Notes: generated from the letters alone by a model not told the origin. A DNA stretch of 27,334 bases from JBEKJU01 sp050011095 (GCA_050011095.1 JBEKJU010000050.1:1-27334), one strand, 5' to 3'; numbered from the stretch's first letter, positions 1 through 8,583 are shown. Numbers and translations are program-made.

Positions 1-1443
1 GAGGCGGGAAGGGGCCTTCTTCCGCCCGACTATTACAAGGGCAAGAGGGTTGTCGTCATCGGCGGCGGCAACGTGGCGTTTGATGCTGCCCGGACCGCCT
101 ACAGGCTGGGCGGCCAGGTCACGGTGGTCTGCCTCGAGAACGAGGACAAGACCTCAAGGGACGGCATTCCTGCGGATATTGAAGAGATAGAGGGGGCTAT
201 CCAGGAAGGCATCAGGGTCGTATATTCGAGGGGCGTGCGGAACATCACCGCCGAGAATGGAAAGTTCAAGGGCATTGACTGTCCGAAATGCGTGGGCGTT
301 TTCGACTACAAGGGCTTCAATCCCCAATTCGACTGCAATGACTGCCAGGACGTGGAAGGTGACGTCCTTCTGATAACGATCGGCCAGATGTGGGATCGGT
401 CTCTTCTTCAGAATGCGGGGCTTTTCGACGCGAGCGGCAGGCTCGCCGTCGATCCCCTCACCCGCCGGAGCATTCTGCGGGAAGATGTCTTCATTGGCGG
501 CGACGTGAGACGGGTCGGCTTCATGGTCGATGCAATGGCGGAAGGGAGAGAAGCGGCCCAGTCAATGGAGAGGTGCCTCCGCGGCATGCCCATGCAGCGG
601 TGGGGCCTCCGAAGGGAGACCACGGGAACGCCGACGAGGAACATCTTCAAGCCGGAACCCGCGATAAAGTGGACAGACCCCGGCGAGAGAAAGACCTTCG
701 ACATGTTCGAGATAGGCTTTACGCTGGACGAGGCGAGGGAGGAGGCGCGGCGGTGCCTCGAGTGCGGCCCGTGTCCTGTGTGCAAGGCATGCGTGTCGGT
801 CGGCATCCAGCCTGAGCTGCCCGCCGTAAAGGTGGACGAAAACCTCTGCTCCGGCTGCGGTATCTGCGTATCCGCCTGCAACTACGAAACGGCCCAGCTC
901 CTTGAAACAAAGGAGATCGTGGAGGGCAGGGAGGTGGCGACGCGCCTCGTGAGCTATTCCGATCCCATCAAGTGCAAGGCCTGCGGCATGTGCGTCTCCG
1001 CGTGTCCTTCGGGCGCGCGGGAACTCGAACCCGACCTCTCGAAAATGGAAAAACAGCGGATCAGCGAAGAGCCCGGCATTGTCTGCTTTGCCTGCAAGTT
1101 CGGCTACGGCTTCTGCGGGAACGGGCTTGCGGCGAACCTGAAGACCCTTATACCCGTTGTCTGCATCGGCAAGGTCGATACAACGGACGTCCTCAACGCC
1201 TTCAAGAAGGGGGCGGACGGCGTCCTCCTCCTCGGCTGCGGCGAGGGCGACTGCCACTTCCAGGATGGGAACGAGGAGGCGCGGAAGAGGGTTTATCTCC
1301 TTCAGAAAGTCCTGGAATCGTTCGGCATCGAGAAAGAAAGGGTGCAGGTCGTCACGTCCTTCGATCCGGAGGGCGCGAAGATAAACGGGCTTGTCGATGA
1401 GTTCTCTCAGAGGCTCAAGGGTCTTGAACCAATCAGGGTTTAG
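1..1443 (+). CDS. Flavin- and iron-sulfur-containing oxidoreductase with C-terminal MvhD domain (5' partial)
   Basis: The open frame runs in from the window edge, so the N-terminus is missing; 480 residues are visible. It opens with a glycine-rich dinucleotide-binding loop (IGGGNVAFDAART, about residues 20-32), typical of the second nucleotide-binding fold of GltD/AegA-like flavoproteins. A cysteine-rich segment near 250 follows, then two ferredoxin-type [4Fe-4S] motifs (CSGCGICVSAC near 283 and CKACGMCVSAC near 325). The last ~115 residues resemble MvhD/FlpD, the hydrogenase iron-sulfur subunit (CIGKVD near 387, GCGEGDCHF near 413). The first MvhD cysteine motif reads CFACKFGYGFC rather than the more usual arrangement. 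It lies 11 bp upstream of the hydrogenase small subunit, so it very likely carries electrons between that hydrogenase and NAD(P)H, ferredoxin or another partner. Domain identity is firm; the electron partner is inference. Confidence 0.85.
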   Translation, partial: EAGRGLLPPDYYKGKRVVVIGGGNVAFDAARTAYRLGGQVTVVCLENEDKTSRDGIPADIEEIEGAIQEGIRVVYSRGVRNITAENGKFKGIDCPKCVGVFDYKGFNPQFDCNDCQDVEGDVLLITIGQMWDRSLLQNAGLFDASGRLAVDPLTRRSILREDVFIGGDVRRVGFMVDAMAEGREAAQSMERCLRGMPMQRWGLRRETTGTPTRNIFKPEPAIKWTDPGERKTFDMFEIGFTLDEAREEARRCLECGPCPVCKACVSVGIQPELPAVKVDENLCSGCGICVSACNYETAQLLETKEIVEGREVATRLVSYSDPIKCKACGMCVSACPSGARELEPDLSKMEKQRISEEPGIVCFACKFGYGFCGNGLAANLKTLIPVVCIGKVDTTDVLNAFKKGADGVLLLGCGEGDCHFQDGNEEARKRVYLLQKVLESFGIEKERVQVVTSFDPEGAKINGLVDEFSQRLKGLEPIRV

Positions 1444-1454
1444 GAGGAAGAGAC

Positions 1455-2441
1455 ATGGCTGATAAACCGAAAGTGGCAATAATGTGGCTCGGTGGCTGCG
1501 GTGGGTGTGACGAGGCAGTCGTCGACCTCAACGAGAATGTGCTAAAGGTGGCGAGTGCCGTTGATTTCGTGCTGTGGCCCGTGGCCCTTGACTTCAAATA
1601 CCATCACATAGAGGCGATGAAGGACGGAGAGATCGCCCTGAGTATCGTTAACGGCTCGGTGAGGAATTCCGAACTTGAGGAGTTCGCGAAGGTGCTCCGC
1701 AAGAAGTCCCAGCTCGTGCTGGCCTTCGGGGCCTGTGCCTGCTTCGGCGGCACGCCGGGTTTGGCCAACTTCCGCTCCAGGGATGACATCTTCAAGTGGG
1801 TCTACAAGGATGCCCCGACCGTCACCAATCCCAACAATACTTACCCGCAGACCTCGACGAAGGTGGATGGCAGGGAGCTGACCCTTCCCTATCTTTTCGA
1901 CGACGTGCGCACCCTTAGCCAGACTATCGATGTCGATTACTACCTGCCCGGCTGTCCGCCACCTGTCAACCTCATACTCGAGGCGGTCAGCGCCGTGCTG
2001 GAGGGGCGTCTACCCCCCAAAGGCTCGACCCTTGCCCCGGAGAGGGCCCTCTGCGACGTGTGTGATAGGAACAGGACCAAGCCGGAGAGGCTGGCCATCT
2101 CCAAGATAAAAAGGATACATGAGATAGAGGCCGATCCCGAGAAGTGTTTTCTCGCCCAGGGCGTGGTTTGCTCGGGGCCGGCAACGCGGGCGGGGTGCGG
2201 CGAGGCATGCCTCAAGATCAACATGCCCTGCAGGGGCTGCTTCGGTCCGGTGGAAGGGGTAGCCGACATGGGTTCGAAGTACCTATCGGCCTTTGCCTCG
2301 CTCATCGACGCCCCCAGCATGGAACAGGCAATGAAGGTAGTCGATGAACTCGATGACCCGACAGGATATTTCTATCGTTTCACCACGGCGTCCTCCCTCT
2401 TGAAAAAGAGGAGAGAGACATCCAAAAAGCATGAGGTGTGA
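1455..2441 (+). CDS. mvhG: [NiFe] hydrogenase small subunit, F420-non-reducing (MvhG) type
   Basis: This 328-residue protein is the electron-transferring small subunit of a cytoplasmic group 3 [NiFe] hydrogenase. Its N-terminus has the proximal-cluster motif LGGCGGCDEAV (C15 and C18), followed by FGACACFGG and LPGCPPP, which complete the proximal [4Fe-4S] ligands. The C-terminal part is cysteine rich (CFLAQGVVCSGPATRAGCGE, then MPCRGCFGP) and should bind further clusters. No twin-arginine signal is present, as expected for a cytoplasmic group 3c enzyme. The start ATG is preceded by TAGGAGGAAGAG, a good ribosome-binding site. It sits between the flavin/MvhD protein and the large subunit in one operon. 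The family call is strong; the exact electron acceptor is not visible. Confidence 0.92.
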   Translation: MADKPKVAIMWLGGCGGCDEAVVDLNENVLKVASAVDFVLWPVALDFKYHHIEAMKDGEIALSIVNGSVRNSELEEFAKVLRKKSQLVLAFGACACFGGTPGLANFRSRDDIFKWVYKDAPTVTNPNNTYPQTSTKVDGRELTLPYLFDDVRTLSQTIDVDYYLPGCPPPVNLILEAVSAVLEGRLPPKGSTLAPERALCDVCDRNRTKPERLAISKIKRIHEIEADPEKCFLAQGVVCSGPATRAGCGEACLKINMPCRGCFGPVEGVADMGSKYLSAFASLIDAPSMEQAMKVVDELDDPTGYFYRFTTASSLLKKRRETSKKHEV

Positions 2442-2443
2442 GC

Positions 2444-3910
2444 ATGGGAAAAACAATATCGATAAATCCGGTAACGAGGTTGGAGGGTCATGGAAAGATC
2501 GACATCTTTCTCGATGACAAGGGCGATGTGGAGGATGCCTATTTCCAGGTGACGGAGCTGCGGGGCTTCGAGCGGTTCTGTCTGGGAAGGCCCGTGGAGG
2601 AGATGCCGAGGATCGTGCCGAACATTTGCGGCGTCTGCCCCACGCCTCACAACATGGCCGCCACGAAGGCCCTCGACAAGGTGTACGGCGTGGAGCCGAC
2701 GGCCACCGCCAAACTGATTCGACAGCTCCAGTACAACGCCTTCTACGTGGAAGACCACTTCATCCATTTCTTTTTCCTCGGCGGGCCCGATTTTGTCGTC
2801 GGCCCGGATGCCGACCCTGCCGAGCGGAATATTCTCGGGGTGATCCAAAAGGTCGGGATGGAGATCGCAGGCAAGGTGATCGAGGTCCGGAAAAGATGCA
2901 GGGATATTCTCCGGCTTCTCGGAAGCAAGCCGCCCCATCCGGAGGGAGGCCTCCCCGGCGGCGTCTCAAGAGGGATTACCGAGGAAGAGCGGACGGTCAT
3001 AAAGGGGACCGCCGACTACGCCGTTGAATTCGCGAAATTCGCCCTCCAGTTGTTCAAGAACGTGGTCGTGAGAAATCCCGACTACCTGAAGCTCGTCGTC
3101 GACGAGGCCTACAGCCTCAACACCTATTATATGGGAATGGTCGACGAGAACAAGTGCGTCAGCTTCTATGACGGGAACATCAGGGTCGTCAATCCGGAAG
3201 GCAAGGAGAGGGCCCTTTTCGATCCCCAGTACTATGCCGACCACATAGCCGAATGGGTCGAGCCCTGGACATACATCAGACTCACGTACCTGAAGGTCCT
3301 GGGATGGCAGGGATTGAAAGAGGGATACGGCTCATCCCTCTACCGGGTAGGCCCGCTTGCCCGCCTGAACGCATCCAAGGGCATGGCCACCCCCGAGGCG
3401 CAGGCGGAGTATGAGGAGATGTACGCAATCCTCGGGAACAAGCCGGCGCACAATACCCTCGCCTTTCACTGGGCGCGCCTGATCGAGGCGCTCCAGGCGG
3501 CCGAGGAGATGCAGCGCATCGCGGCCGATCCGCTCCTTACAAGCAAGGATATACGGAACATGAACCTCCGCCTGACGAAGAAGGGTATCGGCTGCGTTGA
3601 GGCGGCGAGGGGAACCCTGATCCACCACTATGAGACAGACGACAAGGGTCTCCTCACGAAGGCGAACCTCATCGTCGCCACACAGCACAATGCCGCCCCG
3701 ATCTGCCTTTCCGTAAAGAAGGCGGCCCAGGGCTTCATCAAGGGTGGGGAGGCAAAAGAAGGACTCCTCAACATGGTGGAGATGGCGTTCCGCGCCTACG
3801 ACCCGTGTCTAGGATGCGCAACCCACACGCTCCCCGGAACAATGCCCCTGGAGATCGTGCTCCGCGATCGGCAAGGCAACGTCGTCGACCGGATAAGCAG
3901 GGGCATGTAA
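2444..3910 (+). CDS. mvhA: [NiFe] hydrogenase large subunit, F420-non-reducing (MvhA) type
   Basis: This is the catalytic subunit holding the NiFe(CN)2CO centre. The N-terminus has INPVTRLEGHG. The L1 motif is NICGVCPTPH (C62, C65) and the L2 motif is DPCLGCATH (C455, C458, H461), so all four nickel-binding cysteines are present. The arginine that usually precedes the first L1 CxxC is asparagine here. About 26 residues follow the L2 histidine; by family knowledge this tail is cleaved by a maturation protease, and such a protease is encoded next. I chose ATG 2444 because GAGGTG lies 5 bases upstream; a GTG at 2438 would overlap the mvhG stop and is the alternative. Length (488 aa) fits the family. 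Confidence 0.93.
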   Translation: MGKTISINPVTRLEGHGKIDIFLDDKGDVEDAYFQVTELRGFERFCLGRPVEEMPRIVPNICGVCPTPHNMAATKALDKVYGVEPTATAKLIRQLQYNAFYVEDHFIHFFFLGGPDFVVGPDADPAERNILGVIQKVGMEIAGKVIEVRKRCRDILRLLGSKPPHPEGGLPGGVSRGITEEERTVIKGTADYAVEFAKFALQLFKNVVVRNPDYLKLVVDEAYSLNTYYMGMVDENKCVSFYDGNIRVVNPEGKERALFDPQYYADHIAEWVEPWTYIRLTYLKVLGWQGLKEGYGSSLYRVGPLARLNASKGMATPEAQAEYEEMYAILGNKPAHNTLAFHWARLIEALQAAEEMQRIAADPLLTSKDIRNMNLRLTKKGIGCVEAARGTLIHHYETDDKGLLTKANLIVATQHNAAPICLSVKKAAQGFIKGGEAKEGLLNMVEMAFRAYDPCLGCATHTLPGTMPLEIVLRDRQGNVVDRISRGM

Positions 3911-3923
3911 CAGGAACACGAAT

Positions 3924-3952
3924 GGGGCCGTGGCCGTCAAGGCCACGGCCCC
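3924..3952. promoter_or_regulatory. Perfect 12-bp hairpin between hydrogenase large subunit and protease
   Basis: GGGGCCGTGGCC and GGCCACGGCCCC are exact inverted repeats separated by GTCAA. The hairpin starts 13 bp after the mvhA stop and ends 10 bp before the protease ATG. There is no T-run after it, so it is not a standard intrinsic terminator. It may stabilise or process the upstream mRNA, or lower expression of the protease relative to the structural genes (inference). Confidence 0.6.
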
Positions 3953-3962
3953 ACCTTTCACC

Positions 3963-4439
3963 ATGGCCTTTCAAAAAACCCTCATTCTCGGACTCGGCAA
4001 CACCATACTCGGAGACGACGGAGTCGGCATCTGCGTCGCCCGGGAGATAAGGAACAACTGGGCCGGCGACCCCCTCGTCGAAATCATCGAGGCAAGCCTC
4101 GGGGGGATGGTCCTCCTCGACCTTATCACCGGGTTCGACAGGGTGATCGTCGTTGACGCCATCATGACTAACGACACGAAACCGGTCGGCAACGTGTACG
4201 ACCTCACCCTCGACGACCTGGGAGGACTGATCGTGCCCTATGCGTCCCACGCCCTCGATCTCAAGACCACGATCGAGTTGGGGAAAAGGATAGGGTACAA
4301 GATGCCGGCGACCGTGCGGATATACGCCGTGAAGATAGAGGAGAACACGGTCTTCACCGAAAAGCTCACTCCCGCTGTCGGGGCGGTCGTACCCGCCCTT
4401 GCGGGGCGTCTGATCGACGAGCTGAAAAAACAGGGCTGA
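3963..4439 (+). CDS. Hydrogenase maturation protease (HycI/HoxW family)
   Basis: This 158-residue protein matches the nickel-dependent endopeptidases that trim the C-terminal tail of the [NiFe] large subunit after nickel insertion. The family signature LGLGNTILGDDGVG is at residues 9-22 (D18 is a likely nickel ligand), and YASHALDL near residue 96 is the downstream conserved segment. It directly follows the large subunit, whose L2 histidine is followed by a cleavable-looking extension. ATG 3963 places the conserved beta-strand right after the start, as in homologues. It has no convincing ribosome-binding site and lies 10 bp after a strong hairpin. A GTG at 3930 lies inside that hairpin and is less likely. 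Confidence 0.88.
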   Translation: MAFQKTLILGLGNTILGDDGVGICVAREIRNNWAGDPLVEIIEASLGGMVLLDLITGFDRVIVVDAIMTNDTKPVGNVYDLTLDDLGGLIVPYASHALDLKTTIELGKRIGYKMPATVRIYAVKIEENTVFTEKLTPAVGAVVPALAGRLIDELKKQG

Positions 4440-4612
4440 AAACCGGGGAAGGCCGCGGACACCTTGATGGCCGCCCGGGCCTTCAGGAGGGCTCGGCGGA
4501 TTGCAGGACGTGTTGCCGGGAATGACCGGCGAAACAACCGCTCCCACCCCCCCTCGGCATGACTTGGCGCCGGTTCCGGATGAGACCGGTGTGGGTCGCC
4601 TGATTTAAAATA

Positions 4613-4641
4613 TTGACAAAAGTCGCCAATTAGGATAAAAG
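4613..4641 (+). promoter_or_regulatory. Putative sigma70-like promoter for the thiolase operon
   Basis: A perfect TTGACA (4613-4618) is followed after 17 bp by TAAAAG (4 of 6 matches to TATAAT). It lies in the 237-bp gap before the thiolase and would give a leader of about 30 nt containing AAAGGAG. A perfect TATAAT at 4656-4661 lacks a matching -35 box and would start transcription inside the ribosome-binding site. Confidence 0.4.
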
Positions 4642-4676
4642 ATTGTGAATTTTTTTATAATCGAAAGGAGCGAATC

Positions 4677-5960
4677 ATGAGAGAGGTCGTTATTGTCTCG
4701 GCTGCGAGGACTGCCGTTGGTCAGTTCGGACAGAGTCTCAAGGATGTACCCGTTGTAAAACTGGGTGGATTGGTTATCAAGGAAGCCCTCAAGCGCGCCG
4801 GCCTACGGCCATCGAGAACCAAGGACAGAGAGTTCGCCCCTGAGATCTTCGGGGGGAAGCTGGACACGGACCTCGAAGCAAAATACTATGATTTCGATAA
4901 TTCCCTGAAAGAGGTCTCCGTCGACGAGGTAATCATGGGGAACGTGCTCCAGGCAGGCCTGGGGCAGAACTCCGCCAGGCAGGCGGCCATATACGGTGGC
5001 GTGCCGAAGGAGACGAACGCCTTCACCGTCAACAAGGTCTGCGCGTCGGGACTCCGGGCGATCGTGAGCGGGGTCCAGGCCATTATGGCCGGTGACGCCG
5101 ACGTCATCGTGGCAGGCGGCATGGAGAACATGAGCCTGGCGCCCTTTTCGCTCCCCGGCCTGAGATGGGGCGCCCGCATGTTCAACACCGAGGCCGTCGA
5201 CCTCATGGTCCTCGACGGCGTCTGGGAGATCTTCTACGGCTACCATATGGGGCTGACAGCGGAGAATATCGCCGAGAAGTTCGGCATCAGCCGCGAGGAG
5301 CAGGACACGTTCGGCGCCATGAGCCACCAGAGGGCGCGTCACGCGATCAAGGAAGGGTGGTGTAAGGCAGAGATCGTGCCCGTCGTCATCCCGCAGAGGA
5401 AGGGGGACGCCGTCGTCTTCGACACGGACGAGCGCCCCATGGACACGTCCGTTGAAAAGATGGCCAAGCTCGGGACCGCCTTCAAGAAGCCCGGCACGGT
5501 CACGGCGGGAAACGCATCGGGCCTCAACGATGCGGCGGCGGCGGTTGTCCTCATGTCACGGGAGAAATCGAAAGAACTGGGCATCAAGCCCATGGGCAGG
5601 TTCGTCTCCTGGGCGGCGGGCGGCGTGGATCCCGCATACATGGGTCTCGGACCGGTTCCGGCGGTGAAGAAGGCCCTGAAGAAGGCCAATCTCTCCCTCG
5701 ACAAGATCGACATGATCGAGCTGAACGAGGCATTTGCGTCGCAGGCCATTTCGAACATCAGGGAGCTGAAGCTCGATCCGGCGCGGACGAACATGCACGG
5801 CGGCGGGATCTCAATCGGCCATCCCATCGGCTGCACCGGCGCGCGGCTCATCACGACCCTCATGTATCAGATGCCTCGCCTCGGTCTGAAGTACGGGCTC
5901 GCGACCATGTGCATCGGCGGTGGTCAGGGAATGGCAGCGGTGGTCGAGAGGGAGGCGTAA
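4677..5960 (+). CDS. Acetyl-CoA C-acetyltransferase (thiolase)
   Basis: The enzyme cleaves acetoacetyl-CoA (or a related 3-ketoacyl-CoA) with CoA, or runs the reverse condensation. The three catalytic regions are clear: nucleophilic cysteine in NKVCASGL (C122), histidine in ISIGHPIGCTGAR (H382) and the second cysteine in MCIGGGQGMA (C412). NEAFA is also present. At 427 aa it is about 33 residues longer than typical bacterial thiolases. The extra stretch lies at about residues 42-75, before SVDEVIMGNVLQAGLGQN, and is rich in charged residues. The start is supported by GAAAGGAGCG 7 bp upstream. It heads an operon with enoyl-CoA hydratase and EtfBA, pointing to beta-oxidation of short acyl-CoAs. 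Substrate chain length cannot be read from the sequence. Confidence 0.93.
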   Translation: MREVVIVSAARTAVGQFGQSLKDVPVVKLGGLVIKEALKRAGLRPSRTKDREFAPEIFGGKLDTDLEAKYYDFDNSLKEVSVDEVIMGNVLQAGLGQNSARQAAIYGGVPKETNAFTVNKVCASGLRAIVSGVQAIMAGDADVIVAGGMENMSLAPFSLPGLRWGARMFNTEAVDLMVLDGVWEIFYGYHMGLTAENIAEKFGISREEQDTFGAMSHQRARHAIKEGWCKAEIVPVVIPQRKGDAVVFDTDERPMDTSVEKMAKLGTAFKKPGTVTAGNASGLNDAAAAVVLMSREKSKELGIKPMGRFVSWAAGGVDPAYMGLGPVPAVKKALKKANLSLDKIDMIELNEAFASQAISNIRELKLDPARTNMHGGGISIGHPIGCTGARLITTLMYQMPRLGLKYGLATMCIGGGQGMAAVVEREA

Positions 5961-5961
5961 C

Positions 5962-6744
5962 ATGTCGTACGAGAACGTGATTCTCGAACGAGACGGCAGC
6001 ACGGGGATCATCAAGGTCAACAGGCCGAAGGCGCTCAACGCCCTTAACTCGGCGACCCTTGACGATCTTTTCGGCGCGGCGCGCGAGGTGAGCGACGATC
6101 CCGATATCAGGGTCGTCATCGTGACGGGCCAGGGCGACAAGGCGTTCGTTGCCGGCGCCGACATACAGGAGATGCAGCCCATGAACCCTATGCAGGGGAT
6201 GGCCTTCTCGCAGAAGGGACACATGGTCATGTCCCTTTTCGAGCGGATGGCGAAGCCCGTTATCGCCGCGGTGAACGGCTATGCCCTGGGCGGCGGCTTC
6301 GAGCTTGCCCTTGCCGCCGACATCATCTATGCCGCGGAAAAGGCGAGGGTCGGTTTCCCGGAAGTCACCCTCGGCATTCTCCCGGGATTCGGCGGCACGC
6401 AGCGGACGGCCAAGCTGGCCGGGCCTGCCCGGGCAAAGGAACTCATCTTCACCGGCAGGGTGATAACGGCTCGCGAGGCCTATGAGATGGGCCTCGTGAA
6501 CAAGGTGCTGCCCGATGGCCAGTTGACGGAGGCCGTGGCTCAGCTTGCCGCCTCGATAGTCTCCGCCGGGCCCGTCGGCGTGGGACTCGCAAAGGCTTGC
6601 GTCAACAGGAGCCTGACACTGGACATCGATTCAGGGCTCGATTTCGAGGCCGAGGCCTTCGGGCTCTGCTTCGGGACGGAGGACCAGAAAGAGGGCATGA
6701 CCGCCTTTATGGAAAAGAGAAAACCCACGTACCGTGGTCGATAA
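5962..6744 (+). CDS. Enoyl-CoA hydratase (crotonase family)
   Basis: This 260-residue crotonase-fold protein should hydrate 2-enoyl-CoA to 3-hydroxyacyl-CoA. The oxyanion-hole segments are FVAGADIQEM and GYALGGGFELALAADI. The two catalytic glutamates are present with the expected 20-residue spacing: E114 (in GGGFELAL) and E134 (in FPEVTLGILPGFGGTQR). The start chosen is ATG 5962, one base after the thiolase stop; an in-frame upstream GTG inside the thiolase gene would add residues not found in the family. The gene is probably translated with the thiolase from one mRNA. No 3-hydroxyacyl-CoA dehydrogenase or acyl-CoA dehydrogenase is in the window, so the spiral would need genes elsewhere. Confidence 0.92.
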   Translation: MSYENVILERDGSTGIIKVNRPKALNALNSATLDDLFGAAREVSDDPDIRVVIVTGQGDKAFVAGADIQEMQPMNPMQGMAFSQKGHMVMSLFERMAKPVIAAVNGYALGGGFELALAADIIYAAEKARVGFPEVTLGILPGFGGTQRTAKLAGPARAKELIFTGRVITAREAYEMGLVNKVLPDGQLTEAVAQLAASIVSAGPVGVGLAKACVNRSLTLDIDSGLDFEAEAFGLCFGTEDQKEGMTAFMEKRKPTYRGR

Positions 6745-6767
6745 CAATAAATATTAAGGAGGGCGCT

Positions 6768-7565
6768 GTGAAGATCGTTGCATGTATTAAACAGGTTCCC
6801 GATACAGAAGCCGAAGTAAAATGGGACCTCCAGAAGGGCATTCTGAAAAGGGAGGATATGGACGCCGTCACAAATCCCTTTGACGAGTTTGCGCTGGAGG
6901 AGGCCCTTCTCACGAAAGAGAAGTACGATGCCGAGATCGTCGTCATCTCCATGGGTCCGGAGAAGGCCGCGGATGTCTTGAGAAATGCCCTTGCCCTCGG
7001 CGTTGATGCCGTCCATCACGTCAGCGACCCGGCCCTTGAGGGCTCCGATACGCTCGGGACGTCGTACACCCTCGCGAAGGCAATAGAAAAGATCGGCGAT
7101 GTCGATGTAGTCCTGTGCGGCAAACAGGCAACGGACGGCAACACGGGCGTGGTCGCCTCCGAGGTCGCCGCCAGGCTGGGCTACTCTCAGCTGAGTTTTG
7201 TCGGAAAGATCGCGGAGATCGACGCGGCGGGCAAAAAGATCAAGGTCGAGCGCAATATCGAGGGTGGCATCGAGGTCGTGGAGGCCAAACTCCCCGCGGT
7301 GATATCCGTGCTGAAAGGCATTAATGAGCCGAGGCTTCCGAACCTCATGGGCATCCGGAAGGCGGCAAAGGTTAAGATACCCGTATGGGACACGGCCGAG
7401 CTTGGCGTGGCAAAAGACAAGGTAGGGGCGGAAGGCGCTGCCATAAAGGTGGTCGAGCTGACGACGCCGCCTCCCAGGTCCGGGGGCGAAGTGCTCAAGG
7501 GGGAATTGGAAGAGGTAAGCAACCTTCTTGTAGACAAGCTCCTTGATCTCAAGGTCATAAAATAA
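6768..7565 (+). CDS. etfB: Electron transfer flavoprotein beta subunit
   Basis: This is the AMP/FAD-associated small subunit of ETF, which accepts electrons from acyl-CoA dehydrogenases. At 265 residues it has the standard length. It starts VKIVACIKQVPDTEAEVKWD and contains CGKQATDGNTG and the family signature region VEAKLPAVISVLKGINEPRL. The start is a GTG preceded by AAGGAGGG, about 4 bp away; longer in-frame extensions run into the preceding hydratase gene and are not family-like. It is followed 18 bp later by etfA, so the pair forms the heterodimer. Placement after thiolase and hydratase implies that the operon serves reversible acyl-CoA oxidation. Confidence 0.95.
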   Translation: MKIVACIKQVPDTEAEVKWDLQKGILKREDMDAVTNPFDEFALEEALLTKEKYDAEIVVISMGPEKAADVLRNALALGVDAVHHVSDPALEGSDTLGTSYTLAKAIEKIGDVDVVLCGKQATDGNTGVVASEVAARLGYSQLSFVGKIAEIDAAGKKIKVERNIEGGIEVVEAKLPAVISVLKGINEPRLPNLMGIRKAAKVKIPVWDTAELGVAKDKVGAEGAAIKVVELTTPPPRSGGEVLKGELEEVSNLLVDKLLDLKVIK

Positions 7566-7583
7566 CACGGGGAGGATTCTATC

Positions 7584-8579
7584 ATGGCCGATTATAAAGA
7601 TGTGTGGGTATACGTGGAACACAAGTCAGGGGTCTTCACCCCTATGTCTTACGAGCTCTTCGGCATAGGTCAGAAGCTCGCGGGCGACCTCGGCGCCAAT
7701 CTCTGCGCCCTCGTCATCGGTGAAAATACGGATGAACTCGCGAAAGAAGCGGGCTACTACGGCGCATCGAAGGTCTACGCGGTAGACGGCGCGTCCTATA
7801 AGACGTTCAGGCCGGACGCTTACGCAAAGGCCGCTACGTCGGTCATAGACAAGTACAAGCCTGATATCGTGCTCTACCGGTCGACGACCCAGGGTATGGA
7901 CCTTTCCTCGGCCTGCGCCGCCGCCCTGGAAACCGGAATCGGGACAGATGCCATAGGGCTTGAGATCGATGCCGCCAAGGCCTTGAAAATGACGAGGGCG
8001 GCCTTTGGGGGAAACTTTCTGGTAGGCGTCGTCAACACGAAGACCAAACCCCAGTTGGCCACGGTACGGCCGAAGGTCTTTGCCATGGGCCAGCGGGACA
8101 CCTCGAAGCAGGCAGAAGTGGTCAAGGAAGCGGTGCAGGTAGCCGAGGACGATCTCAGGACAAAGATCCTTGAGTTCATGCAGTCGGAGTTCACGGTCAA
8201 CCTCGTCGAGGCGGACATCATCGTCTCCGGCGGGCGGGGTGTGGGCAAGCCCGAGGGCTTCAAGATATTGCAGGAGTTCGCCAATCTGCTCGGCGGCGCC
8301 CTCGGCGCATCGCGCGCGGCGGTCGATTCCGGCTGGATACCCCAGGAGCACCAGGTAGGGCAGACGGGAAAAACGGTAAAACCGAAGATATATATTGCCT
8401 GCGGCATTTCGGGAGCCATCCAGCATCTCGCGGGCATGAGAACATCCGATTGCATTGTGGCCATTAACAAGGACGCTGAGGCCCCTATCTTCAAGATAGC
8501 CTCCTATGGTATAGTGGGTGATTACAACCAGGTAGTGCCGAAGCTGCTTGACGAATTCAAGAAAAGACTGAATAAGTAG
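7584..8579 (+). CDS. etfA: Electron transfer flavoprotein alpha subunit
   Basis: This 331-residue protein has the alpha/beta ETF fold in the N-terminal half and the FAD-binding domain from about residue 205 on. The signature is clear: GGRGVGKPEGF near 216, then GASRAAVDSGWIP, HQVGQTGKTVKP, IYIACGISGAIQHLAGM and the C-terminal VGDYNQVVPKL. GGGGAGGA lies just upstream of the ATG. It pairs with etfB, and a hairpin followed by a T-run sits directly after the stop, so this is probably the end of the beta-oxidation operon. Whether this ETF is simple or bifurcating cannot be decided from the sequence alone. Confidence 0.95.
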   Translation: MADYKDVWVYVEHKSGVFTPMSYELFGIGQKLAGDLGANLCALVIGENTDELAKEAGYYGASKVYAVDGASYKTFRPDAYAKAATSVIDKYKPDIVLYRSTTQGMDLSSACAAALETGIGTDAIGLEIDAAKALKMTRAAFGGNFLVGVVNTKTKPQLATVRPKVFAMGQRDTSKQAEVVKEAVQVAEDDLRTKILEFMQSEFTVNLVEADIIVSGGRGVGKPEGFKILQEFANLLGGALGASRAAVDSGWIPQEHQVGQTGKTVKPKIYIACGISGAIQHLAGMRTSDCIVAINKDAEAPIFKIASYGIVGDYNQVVPKLLDEFKKRLNK

Positions 8580-8583
8580 GGAA

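Noticed and set aside
562..1479. A 305-codon antisense frame across the flavoprotein gene
   Set aside because: The + strand carries unmistakable iron-sulfur and nucleotide-binding motifs; the minus frame has none.
4656..4661. Perfect TATAAT just before the thiolase
   Set aside because: No -35 partner, and its start site would fall inside the ribosome-binding site; the TTGACA pair upstream is preferred.
6540..7622. A 360-codon antisense frame across the hydratase and etfB
   Set aside because: Shadow of two clearly identified genes; no domain pattern.
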